This document shows positions 32,891 through 42,872 of a stretch of 64,000 nucleotides of DNA, piece by piece. The stretch comes from Primulina eburnea (taxonomy: Eukaryota; Streptophyta; Magnoliopsida; Lamiales; Gesneriaceae), in NCBI RefSeq assembly GCF_022965805.1, contig NC_133114.1, forward strand, positions 5,538,261 through 5,602,260, read 5' to 3'. The translations under genes were made by a program, and so were the position numbers. The stretch's first letter is position 1. Every line of letters begins with the position of its first letter. The notes under the pieces are model-generated. The model saw only the letters and a list, made by a program, of their open reading frames with translations. It made no database searches and had not been told where the DNA came from.

Positions 32891-35800
32891 GGAGGATTAT
32901 TATTCATGGGTAGCTACCTATGCATTGCTAGATTCGGGAGCTACACATTCCTTCATATCTTAAACCTTTATCAAGCGACTGAATATTATTCCTGAAGATA
33001 TGGGTTTGGGTTTCAAAGTTTCTATTCCTTCCGGTGATCTAATGCTCACGTCTCAAATTGTTAAGAATCTGGAGCTTCGTTTACTTAAAGATGCGGTTCT
33101 GGCAGATCTTATTGTGCTCCCTATGCCTTTGATATCATACTTGGTATGGATTGGTTATCATCGAATGGAGCTTCGACTGATTTTCGTCAGAGTCAGTGTC
33201 TATTCGACCGCCTAGTGGTAAATCTTTTGTTTTTGAGGCGGCGAGAAACAAGCAAATGCTGCACATTATCTCTTGTATGTGTGCAAGGAAGCTTATTAGA
33301 CGTGGATGTTAAGCTTTTCTAGAATGTGTCACTACCGCACATGCTTCTATCATTCAGAAATTGGAGGATGTTGATATTGTCAGAGACTTTCCTAGTGTCT
33401 TTCCCAAAGACGTTTCTGGAATTCCACCCTATCGCGAGGTGGAGTTTTCTACACCCGCTGAAATGAAAAAATTAAAAGATCAAATCCAAGAATTGCTAGA
33501 AAAGGGTTTTATTCGCCCTAGTTATTCTCCATAGGGCGTACCAGTATTGTTTGTGCAGAAGAAATATGGTAGTATCTGACTCTGTATTGATTATCGAGAG
33601 CTGAATAGCGTCACTATCAAGAATAAGTATCCTCTACAAAGAATCAAATATTTATTTGATCAATTGCAAGTAGCATCGATATTATCAAAGATTGATCTTC
33701 GTTCTGGATACCGTCAGTTAAAAGTGAAAGAGTCGGATGTTCACAAGACAACGTTTCGTACTAGATATGGGCACTACGAGTTTATGGTCTTGCCATTTGG
33801 TTTGACCAATGCACCAGCGATCTTCATGGATCTCATGAATAGCGATTAAAGCTGTATCTAGATCAGTTTATTATAGTCTTCATTGATGATATTTTGATCT
33901 ATTCCAAGAGTAAAGAGGAGCAAACTCGTCATTTGAGGACAACACTGCAAGTACTACAAAATAGAAAGCTTTATACAAAATTCAGCAAGTGCGAGTTTTT
34001 CCTAGATAGAGTGGTTTTCTTAGGCCACATCATTTCTAGTGATGGCGTTGAAGTTTATCCAAGTAAAGTTGAGGCAGTGAAAGAGTGGCAAGTAACTAAG
34101 ATTGTTACCGAGATTCACAGTTTCTTGGGACTAGCTGGATATTATCGCAAGTTTATTCAGGGATTTTCATCTATAGAGATACATATTACCGCCTTGACAA
34201 AGAAGAATGCAAAGTTCGTATGGGGATCCGAGTGTCAAGACAGTTTTGATAAGTTAAAGCAAACCTTAATATCAGCGCCAATGTTATCTATGACAACGGG
34301 GCAAGTAGAGTATGTTCTGTATACCGACGCTTATAAACTTGGTTTTGGTACAGTTCTGATGCAAAATGACTGAGTTATAGCTTATGCGTCGAGACAGTTG
34401 AAAATTCACGAGAAAAATACCCTACTCATGATCTTGAGCTTGAAGCGGTAGTTTTTGCATTGAATATTTTGGACATTACTTTTATGAAGAGAAGTGCAAG
34501 ATTTTCACCGATCATAAAAGTTTGAAATACTTCTTCACCCAAAAGGAATTAAAGATGAGACAACGAAGATGGCTTGAATTAGTAAAAGACTACAACTGTG
34601 AGATTAGCTATCATCCGGAAAAGCTAATGTTGTGGCAGACACATTGAGTTGAAAAGCAGCAATTATCGCTCAATTATCACTCCAAAGACCTTTGCAGTCC
34701 GAGATACAATAGTTTGATCTTGCAGTATATGCTAGGGGCGAGGCCCGTAATCTCGCCACATTGTCAGTACAGTCGAATTTGAGAGATAAAATCCGTGAGG
34801 GGCAGTCTACTGATGAGAAATTGCAGAAATGGAGAACAAGAGATGGAGCCAAGGGCCGGAAGTTATATTCTGAGGTGGATGGTATAGTTCGTTACCGAGA
34901 TCGTTTATGGGTACCTAGTGACGACACTCTTTGAGGGAACTCATTATGAAGGAAGCTCATGACACACCATAATCCATTCATCCGGGAAGCACAAAAATGT
35001 ACAAGGATTTTCAGTTGTTATATTGGTGGCCAGGTATGAAGATAGATATGCTGCAATTTGTATCCAAGTGTTGACATGTCAGCAAGTTAAAGCAGAGCAC
35101 CAGAGGCCAGCGGGAAAGCTTAAGCCACTTCCTATTCCCGAGTAGAAATAGGGAAACATTACGATGGACTTTGTTGTGGGATTGCCGATGACTATTAAAG
35201 GATTTAATGCTATATGGTTTATAGTGGATCGTCTTACGAAATAAGTGCATTTTCTACCTATCAAAACGAACTTCACCATGATTCAGTATAAAGAGTTATA
35301 TGTTCGAGAGATAGTTCGTTTGCATGAGATTCCTGTATCTATTGTTTCTGACAGAGATCCGAGATTTACGTCATCTTTTTGGAAGAGTCTGCAGGCAGCG
35401 ATGGGGACCAAGTTATTATTCAGTACAACATTCCATCCTCAAACCGATGGTCAGTCCAAAAGAGTTATTCAAATTTTATAAGATCTATTACGAGCTTGTG
35501 TGATCGATTTCCAAGGCAGTTGGAAACCAAAATTACCTCTAGTGGATTTCACCAACAATAATAGCTATCAATCATCTATTAGGATGGCTCCTTTTGAGGC
35601 ACTTTATGGAAGGAAATGTAGATATCATATTCATTGGGATGAGGTTGGTGAAAGAAGAGAGATTGGTCCGGATGTAATTGAAGAAACTGCCGAGCTTGTA
35701 GTCAAAATTAGAGAGAGAATGAAGACTGCACAAATCCGATAAAAGAGTTATGCTGACTAGAGACGAAGGGACCTAGAGTTTGCAGTGAGAGACCATGTAT

Positions 35801-36192
35801 TTGTGAAAATAGCACATATGAAGGGTGTTATGCATTTTGGCAAGAAAGACAAACTTAGTCCAAGATTTATAGGTCCGTTTGAGATTTTGGAGATGATCGG
35901 AAGACTAGCCTATAGAGTTTCATTGACACCGATACTTTCTGGAGTTCACAACGTGTTTCATATCTCGATGCATCGAAAGTACATGTCGAACTCATCACAT
36001 GCACTAAATCATGAACCTTTGCAATTAAATCCAAATATGTCTTATGAAGAAAGACCTGTCCAAATCTTGGGAAGGCAAGAAAGAAGACTCCGAAACAAAA
36101 TCATTCCAATGGTTAAGGTCAAGTGGCTGAATCACTCGAAAGATGAAACTACTTGGGAAACCGAGAGGGACTTGAAGAGTCGCTACCCATAA
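32891..36192 (+). pseudogene. Tekay pol: protease, RT, RNase H, integrase, chromodomain (broken)
   Basis: Protease: VATYALLDSGATHSFIS (32905-32960), catalytic Asp present. [34 protein letters not shown] (motif A), [17 protein letters not shown], then a frameshift and FIDDILIYS (catalytic DD, near 33890), then FSKCEFFLDRVVFLGHIIS. RNase H at about 34270-34640, with several shifts. Integrase: remnants from about 34900, with EIPVSIVSDRDPRFTSSFW (second Asp, 35320-35380) and FHPQTDGQSKR (the Glu position appears replaced by Lys). C-terminus: LAYRVSLTP, and a chromodomain at about 36055-36190 (PVQILGRQERRLRNK...VKVKWLNHSKDETTWE). Chromodomains target integration to marked chromatin in chromoviruses. 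Many stops and shifts; not functional. Confidence 0.88.
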
Positions 36193-36232
36193 CTATTCGG
36201 TAAGTTCTAATTTCGAGAATGAAATTTTATTT

Positions 36233-36246
36233 AAGGGGAGGAGGAA
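36233..36246 (+). other. Polypurine tract of Tekay element C
   Basis: AAGGGGAGGAGGAA directly before the TGTAAGG start of the 3' LTR; primes plus-strand DNA synthesis in LTR elements. Confidence 0.85.
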
Positions 36247-36247
36247 T

Positions 36248-36354
36248 TGTAAGGTACAAAATTAAGATGACGTAATCCAACTGCATGAAAATCTAGGGAA
36301 AATGAACAATGGTTAATCAATCTATTTTAATTACTAAATTGATTACGTGATATG
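36248..36354 (+). repeat. 3' LTR of Tekay element C, first segment
   Basis: Matches the beginning of the LTR at 27984. Interrupted after GATATG by the TTTAT target-site duplication of the Athila element; resumes at 56071. Confidence 0.9.
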
Positions 36355-36359
36355 TTTAT
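36355..36359. other. Left target-site duplication of Athila A2 (TTTAT)
   Basis: TTTAT directly before the LTR start; the same five bases follow the right LTR at 56071-56075. The uninterrupted 5' LTR of the Tekay host has a single TTTAT at this point (near 28090). Confidence 0.93.
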
Positions 36360-37858
36360 TGATAGACGTGGTTTTTACATGTTTTATTGCATTTGTTTCT
36401 GTGTGTTTGCATTGTGAATGCGTTCATTTCATTTACATTTTGTACACTTTAGAGTAAACATTTGCATTTGATCATGTCTCACTTGTGTGTGAAAAATTTG
36501 CAGGAAAAATGACCGGAAAATAGAACCTGGAGCAAAGTGCGCAAGTCAAGAAGAAAATGGAAAAAAAAGGCCAGCGCCCGAGCAGTGAAATTATTCCGCT
36601 CGGGCGCGAGAGGTGATCCGAGCGGCAGATTTACAGAAGACTCGGCACTTGGGCGGTAATATTCCATCCCTCGAGCGCGAGAAATGCTTTTCAAGAAGTA
36701 TTTTACAGAAGACTCGGCGCTCGGGCGGTAATTTCCCACTGCTCGAGCGCGACTGCCGCATGTCCCAAATTAAATTACAGAATGTGTGGCGCTCGAGCGG
36801 TAATATTCTATCGCCCGAGCGCCACTTATTTTTGGGAAGATTTCTTGTCCGATTCCTTACCTTATTTTGGGGAGAGAGATGATATGGAAAGGTAGAGGGG
36901 ACGTCTTAGAGTCATTATTCAGACATATTTCGGGGCCGATGCAAGCTTCGGAGAGAATTTTGCCCTTGGAGTTGAAGATTCGAAGATTTCCGGGCGTTGT
37001 TCCTCGCATTTCGTCTAGCCTATTATTTCTAATCTAGTTTTTATCATTTAAACTTAGTTTTGTTTATTTCTAATATGAATTCGAGTAGCTAAACTACATT
37101 ATTTGTTGGGATTTAAGGGGATCCTTCCCCAAACTTTGATCTAATTAATTTATATTTCGATTGTTGCATTATTTTTGATTATAATATTGTTTTATCGTGT
37201 TGTTAGAGCGTAGCTAACTTTAACAACGTTTTTATATTGTGAGTGAGTTCGAGAGAATAACTTGTGATAGGAACGAGTAGTATAATCCGTGGATCTACAA
37301 TTTACATAGACATATGAAATTGGATACTCGTCGATAGTCATAGTCCTAAGGGTCGAAAACTAGGGGATTTCAGAAATCGACATGCAATTCACTCTTGATA
37401 AATAATTAAAGACATTTAATTACTTCATTGAGTAGAATTAGTTTGGCATAGCTCGAGAGAGTGTGTTCAATTGAATAAGAAATCCTGTCGGAAGCATATA
37501 ATCATTATCGAACGAATTAGTTAATTAAAGAGGGGTAGGTGAACCGATATTCCCAACAAATTCATTTCTCTTTGAAGTTTAAATCAACCATTTTTGATAT
37601 TCTATTTCATTATTCAATTCTTTAATAATTTTAATTGCATGTTTATTTGATCATAGTAGTAATAATCAATCAACCAATTTTCGTTGCTAAAGATTTAATA
37701 ACTGAAAGTAATAATTGTCAGACACAGTGTTCAGTGGAACGATACTCGTACTCACGTACATTATACTATTACTTGATATCGTGCACTTGCGCTTAATTTT
37801 TGAGCATATAAAACCACATTTTTATTAAGGATTTCACAGTGCAAGTTTTTCTCGATCA
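36360..37858 (+). repeat. 5' LTR of Athila A2 (1499 bp)
   Basis: TGATAGACGTGG ... TTCTCGATCA. Near-identical over its length to 54569-56070, with scattered substitutions and small indels, and homologous to the LTR at 330-1823. Confidence 0.95.
36574..36824. repeat. Array of four GC-rich hairpins in 5' LTR of A2
   Basis: Palindromic units at about 36574-36608, 36644-36680, 36716-36751 and 36787-36824. Each has arms like GGCGCTCGGGCGGTA and TACCGCTCGAGCGCC with a 5-8-base loop. Unit 4 pairs over 16 positions with one mismatch and one G/T pair. Confidence 0.92.
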
Positions 37859-37864
37859 AGTTTT

Positions 37865-37882
37865 TGGCGCCGTTGCCGGGGA
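37865..37882 (+). other. Primer-binding site, tRNA-Asp type (A2)
   Basis: TGGCGCCGTTGCCGGGGA, exact match to the 18 bases used by Athila/Tat elements (3' end of tRNA-Asp), 6 bases after the LTR. Confidence 0.95.
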
Positions 37883-37980
37883 CTGTTAATTCACAAATTT
37901 ATTATTAGTTATTTTCTTTGAATTTTTTCATTTTATTAAAATAACACTCCATATTCTGTTACAGATATCTCGTCCAGTGC

Positions 37981-39426
37981 ATGCCAAAGTCACTTGACGT
38001 GGAGCTTGAGCAGTTCGACCCTGAAATTGAAAGAAATTTCCGCGGGAGAAGACAGCAGCAGAGACTGAAAGAACTGATGGAGAGGCACAAGAACGATCGT
38101 GAGGAGGAACGTCGTGAAGATAGACATGTTGAGATGCCGCGCCGCATACCAATGCTAGAGTATGCCCAACCCTCTTTGGATGGAGCACGCCCCAGCATTG
38201 TGAGGCCTATTGTGCGGGCAAACCACTTCGAAATCAAACCAGCTATAATTCAGATGATTCAGAACACAGTCAAGTTTGGAGGATCTGCAGTAGATGACCC
38301 AAACACGTACATCGCAGATTTTCTTGAAATTTGTGATATTTTTAAATTTAATAGAGTTTCTGATGATGCTGTTAGATTGTGTTTATTTCCTTTCTCCTTA
38401 CGTGATAAAGCTAAAGCATGGTTGAATTTTTTGCCTATAGGTTCGATCACCACATGGGAGGAAATGGCGAAAGCGTTTCTCATTAAATACTTTCCTTCAT
38501 CTAAGACCATGAAGCTGCGGGCAGACATAACCACTTTTGCTCAGTTCGAGAATGAATCTTTATATGAGGCATGTGAGCGATTCAAGAATTATTACGAAGA
38601 TGCCTCATCACGAACTGCCACTTGGGTTAGTTGTTCAAACCTTTTACTATGGCTTGCTTACTCCTAATTGTACTATGATAGATGCTGCTGTATGTGGAAA
38701 TATATTGAGGAAGACTGCTGAAGAGGGATATGAGCTGTTGGAGGAGATGGCTGCTAGCAGCTATCATCCTCAATCTGAAAGGAACAACCAGCGGAGAAGT
38801 GCAGGAGTCCACCATGTAACTGACCTTTCTGCTATTACTGCACAACTTGATGTTTTGAACAGGAAACTACATGGCTTGAACATGGGTGGCACAACTATGC
38901 GTCTTCAAGAGATATTTTGTGAAACATGCGGGGGAGAACATTATGTTACGGACTCTCAAGATGGAAATCCTTTTTATGTGCCAGAGGGGGCACCAGTGAA
39001 TCAAGTGGGAGTCAAAAACCGTCCAAAGAATAATCCGTACTCCAACAGATATAATCCTCGATGGAGGCAACATCCCAACTTCTCTTGGGGTGGTCAAAAC
39101 AGCCAGAATCGACCACAAGGAGGACAACCATATGGGAAACAACCGATGTACAGATCTGATCCTCCTAGAGAAGAGAAGTCTAATTTGGAGCAGATGATGT
39201 CTAAGTTCATCTCATCTACCGAAGCTAGACTCCAAAATCAAGATGCTTTGATAAAGGGGCTAGAAAATCAGATTGGACAGTTAGCAAAGATGATAGCAAG
39301 TAGAGAGCCTGGAACCTTGCCAAGTAACACCGAGACCAATCCAAAAGAGCAAGTGAAGGCCATTGAGTTGAAGAGTGGAAAAATTTTAGAGTCGAGAGAA
39401 AAAGAAAAAAATCAAGTGCCGGATTA
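37981..39426 (+). pseudogene. Athila gag (A2), one frameshift
   Basis: Starts MPKSLDVELEQFDPEIER. Basic Arg/Gln region to about residue 60, then the gag core: NTYIADFLEICDIFKFN, LCLFPFSLRDKAKAWLNFLP and FLIKYFPSSKTMKLRADI. A frameshift near 38610 moves the reading to VVQTFYYGLLTPNCTMIDAA and EEGYELLEEMAASSYHPQSE. Next comes a cysteine motif with CETCGGEHYVTDS (zinc-knuckle-like, incomplete), an Asn/Pro/Arg-rich stretch, and a coiled-coil-like region (NLEQMMSKFISSTEARLQNQ). It ends in a TAA after NQVPD (39424-39426); the protease region follows in the same frame. Apart from the single shift it is well preserved. Confidence 0.88.
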
Positions 39427-39973
39427 ACTGACTGAGACATCAAAAGGTAAGTCTTCTAACTCTACACCAGCACCCACTGCACAATCTAAAATTGTTATAC
39501 CTCCCCATTTTCCTGCAGCACTGAAAAAAGCAAAACTAGATGCACAATTCGGTAAGTTTCTTGAGGTATTCAAAAAATTGCATATCAATATTCCTTTTGC
39601 CGATGCTTTGATGCAAATGCCTAGTTATGCTAAATTTTTGAAAGACATATTAGCTAACAAGAGGAAGTTGGAGGATCACATGACGGTGAACTTAATGGAA
39701 AATTGCTCTGCTTTGGTGCAAAAAAAAAATCCCACCGAAACTAAAAGATCCAGGGAGTTTTTCTATTCCTTGCATGATTGGTGATGTTGTTTTTCACAAG
39801 GCTTTATTTGATCTTGGTGCAAGTATTAATCTTATGCCCTTATCTTTATTTAGGAAGCTCTGATTAGGAGAACCTAAACCAACAAGGATGTCCTTGCAAC
39901 TAGCAGACAGGTCTGTCAAATACCCGCGAGGGGTCATAGAGGACGTCTTGGTAAAGGTGGACAAATTCATATC
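39427..39973 (+). pseudogene. Athila protease region (A2), truncated by element B1
   Basis: Continues from gag with PPHFPAALKKAKLDAQFGKF, LHINIPFADALMQMPSYAKF and [11 protein letters not shown] frameshift in the A-run near 39720 leads to [20 protein letters not shown] and the active-site region [18 protein letters not shown] (Athila uses Asp-Leu-Gly-Ala), then SLQLADRSVKYPRGVIEDV and LVKVDKFI. There it stops at the junction with the B1 LTR. The rest of the protease and the link to RT are deleted; the element resumes at 47087. Confidence 0.82.
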
Positions 39974-40989
39974 GCTAAGTTATACGCCTTCCGAACGCTA
40001 TAAACATTCAACGATGTGTCTCAAATGATCTATAATCCTAGTCTCTCTCCCGAGTTATAGAATTAATCTAATAACAAACAATTTATGGCCAGTAAATTGC
40101 AATGAAATGAATACAAAGAACACAATTAAACAAAAGCGGAATTCAATTAAATAAACAACTGCGTCAGATCATCTTATCCACAAAGTTACGTAATTATCTA
40201 GACTAAAAAATTAGTTCATGACGAATTCTAAATAAAAGCAAAGCATGTTTGAATATTTAGACATCGACACAGTAGAAAATAAAGACGAAAGAATCAGATA
40301 ACAAATCGGAAGTGTCGTCTCTGTCCCCAGATTCGTCGTTCTTCGTCTTTGATCTTGTTCCCTCGCATCTTTCTTCTCGAGAACGGCTGCGTCGTATGTT
40401 TCTTCGCCTAGCACGGATGAATTTCTCGTATATCTCTTTCCCAAGGCGTCTCTCTCGTTTCTAACCTAATTCGCGGCTTTTATAAATTTCTGGAACGCGG
40501 TGTGCGCGGCTGCGCGTGATCGCGTGCGGTTGCGCGTGCGCCGCTGCTCATCTGCTTGTGTCTGCGCGCGCGGTCGCGCGAGTTGTGGTGCTGTCGCGCG
40601 CGCCTCTCGGGACTCCTTTTTCTTTTGTGCGCGCGCGGTCGCGCATGATGTCGTGCGGTGGCGCGCGAGCTACTGGTTCTCACATGTATTGGTGCGCGCG
40701 CGCATGCGCGTGATGTGGCCCGGCCGCGCGCGAACCTCTGCCTGTCATGCTGTTTTTAGGCGCGCGCGGCCGCGCGTGCACCTTTGTCGGATGGAGTGCT
40801 CGCGGCTGTGCAACTTATCCTCTTTTGCGCACCGCTCTGTTTTCTTGGTCCAATTAGCTTCTTTTCAACTACTTTCTTCATTCCTGGAATGACAACAAAA
40901 ACAAACCAAAAACCGCATAATTCTGTTCGAAACAATCATAATTCAAAATGGATTCTAATATAAATGAAGTGCAAATCTTGCACTTATCA
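39974..40989 (-). repeat. 3' LTR of B1, truncated
   Basis: On the minus strand it starts TGATAAGTGCAAGATTTGC at 40989. It aligns with 57335-58218 and 45535-47086 and ends abruptly at the A2 junction, where TCGCTAA is shared by both sides (short homology). Confidence 0.85.
40490..40800. repeat. CpG-rich palindromic repeats in B1 3' LTR
   Basis: Several GCGCGCGGTCGCGC and GGCGCGGCCGCGCGC-like elements separated by 15-30 bases. The Arg/Ala/Cys-rich frames across it are composition artefacts. Confidence 0.85.
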
Positions 40990-40990
40990 A

Positions 40991-41001
40991 ATCCCCCCAA
41001 A
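40991..41001 (-). other. Polypurine tract of B1
   Basis: Minus strand TTTGGGGGGAT, one base from the LTR start. Confidence 0.85.
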
Positions 41002-42872
41002 CTTGAACTTTTACTAGTCCCGAGCAAAATAAAATAAAAGCAAATAATTAAGAAAAATTAACGCTAACGACTATAGTCATGGATATGCAAAAAGTGATAT
41101 TGGCCTCCCACGTATCTAATTTCATGTGATTCACGATTTCCCAAGAGTCACGTGCGTGTGTGATATGTCAATGTTCATTTACCAAATAGAATGGTCAAAT
41201 AGAATTGTAATACCCGTTCGCCTTACAGAATCAAGAAATCATCAGCTCAGTAGAGATCACACTTCATTAAAATACAAATTCACATTCATAGATCACATAA
41301 GACTTTACCGGTGATTAATTGGCTCAATAAATATTTAACAAAAATACACCACAGATGAAATCACACCATGAGATGCTTGCATGCAAATGATTAAAGTCTA
41401 TACGTTTTGGCAATGTTTTTCAGGTATCCATAGGCTTGACTTGAACAACTTTTCTCCACTAGTATATTGGATAAATGTGACAAGGTTAATAATTTGTGTA
41501 GGCTTGTAACGTTAGGATACGGCTCATGGCTACAATAAAGGTATGGAGATCAAAATTTGAGAGAAATAACTGAATTTTCATAATTTTCATCCTCATTTCA
41601 TTCACCATCACTTTATTGTTTTCTTCCTAATCATATCATTCGTTTCCCAATTTTTTCTTTTTCACCACTTTTGTTTGATTCATTCCTTTGATTGTTTTTC
41701 TTCTCCTTCTTTTTGTCTATTTTCAACTCCTTTTTGAACGCTTCAATTTTTTCTTTTTCTTTTGAAGGAGTGTTTGAATCATTACAACACCCATGAACTT
41801 ATTTCTCTCAAAATTAGGTAGGACAATAAGTGTATATGCTTCATTGGTAGTTGTTGTGGGCTTGTAGAATAGATACAAGTGGGGGTTATTGTGTGTCATT
41901 GACACACACCACTTGATTCTTTAGTAGGATCAAAATGGGAGACTAGAGATATTTCATTTTCGTTTGGTATACTCGAAGGATCAAAACGGCTCCAAAGATC
42001 GCCTAAATCATTCATATGTTACATATTATCCGTATTTCGCTCGAAAATTGTTCAAACAAGTTCTAGACTTCCGTCAATCCATTAGTCAACCCATACACAC
42101 CAGTCACATGCAATTTGTTCAACCAAAAATGATATACGAGGTAGGTACAAAAGAAATTTTAAGCATCTCAATTAACTCGAAGCTCAAATGGCTACAATTG
42201 ACAGTAAACAAAGAACACATGCCCAAAGATATTGTGAAAAATTGCCTAGATCATTTCTATGTTTGCAAAAGTGTCAATCAATGTCATGCAAGAATTATCA
42301 AGAATCAGATCTACCTCATTTATTTAGCATCACAGGCATGCAACTTGTCTCTAAGAAACGATAGTATCAACAAACAAAACAGTGCAAAATAATTGTGACT
42401 CCTAAGTTATCATGAACACATATATATTTCAGGATCGCAGTTTAGTTTTCATCATCGGTCACACATTTTACTTATCCATGACTCTACCTAACAAATCTAG
42501 CATGCAACAAAAAAAAAATCAAAATAACTACTGAGCAATTAAAAAATGCAAAAAAAAATAAAAAAATTCTAACAAGCAATTTTACCTCCCCCTTAACTTA
42601 AAGTATACATTGTCCTCAATGTATAGAAATAAAGAAAACGACAATACATACCTCACGCACGAGTGTCAGAACTCGGGGCTCGAGTCATCGTTCGCAGCAT
42701 CTTCGTCCATGGGCTGCGGCGGTAGATCAGGTGGTGGGTAAAATCAACAACTAAGAGAGTAAAATAAAATAATAAAAAAAAATGAATGCTAAAAAATAAA
42801 AAATAAAAATTGTGGGTTGCCTCCCACACAACGCTTAGTTTAACGTCGTTAGCTCGACTGTCACTACACTGC
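41002..42872 (-). other. 3' non-coding region of B1
   Basis: About 1.9 kb between the protease stop and the PPT. On the minus strand a second purine-rich block near 42580-42605 (AAGTTAAGGGGGAGG) follows GAGGACAATGTATACTTT, an arrangement common in Athila 3' ends. A 142-codon plus frame at 41964-42392 is not kept in B2. Nothing else recognised. Confidence 0.6.

Larger units (their letters stand above)
27984..36354 (+). mobile_element. Tekay/Del-type chromovirus C, 5' segment up to the nested Athila
   Basis: 5' LTR (27984 to about 30925), tRNA-iMet PBS (30928), gag, a probable intron, pol ending in a chromodomain, PPT (36233-36246), and the first 107 bases of the 3' LTR (36248-36354). The LTR then breaks at the TTTAT target site of Athila A2 and resumes at 56071. 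Long LTRs (about 2.9 kb), the iMet PBS and a C-terminal chromodomain identify the Tekay/Del clade. The element continues at 56071-56878 and beyond the window. Confidence 0.9.

Noticed and set aside
40480..40892. Arg/Ala/Cys-rich frames of up to 231 codons at 40480-40892, 46608-47319 and 60019-60558
   Set aside because: Composition artefacts of CpG-rich palindromes; they cross LTR and element boundaries.
41964..42392. 142-codon plus frame antisense to B1
   Set aside because: The matching region of B2 (near 59200-59600) has stops and shifts in this frame, so it is not conserved.
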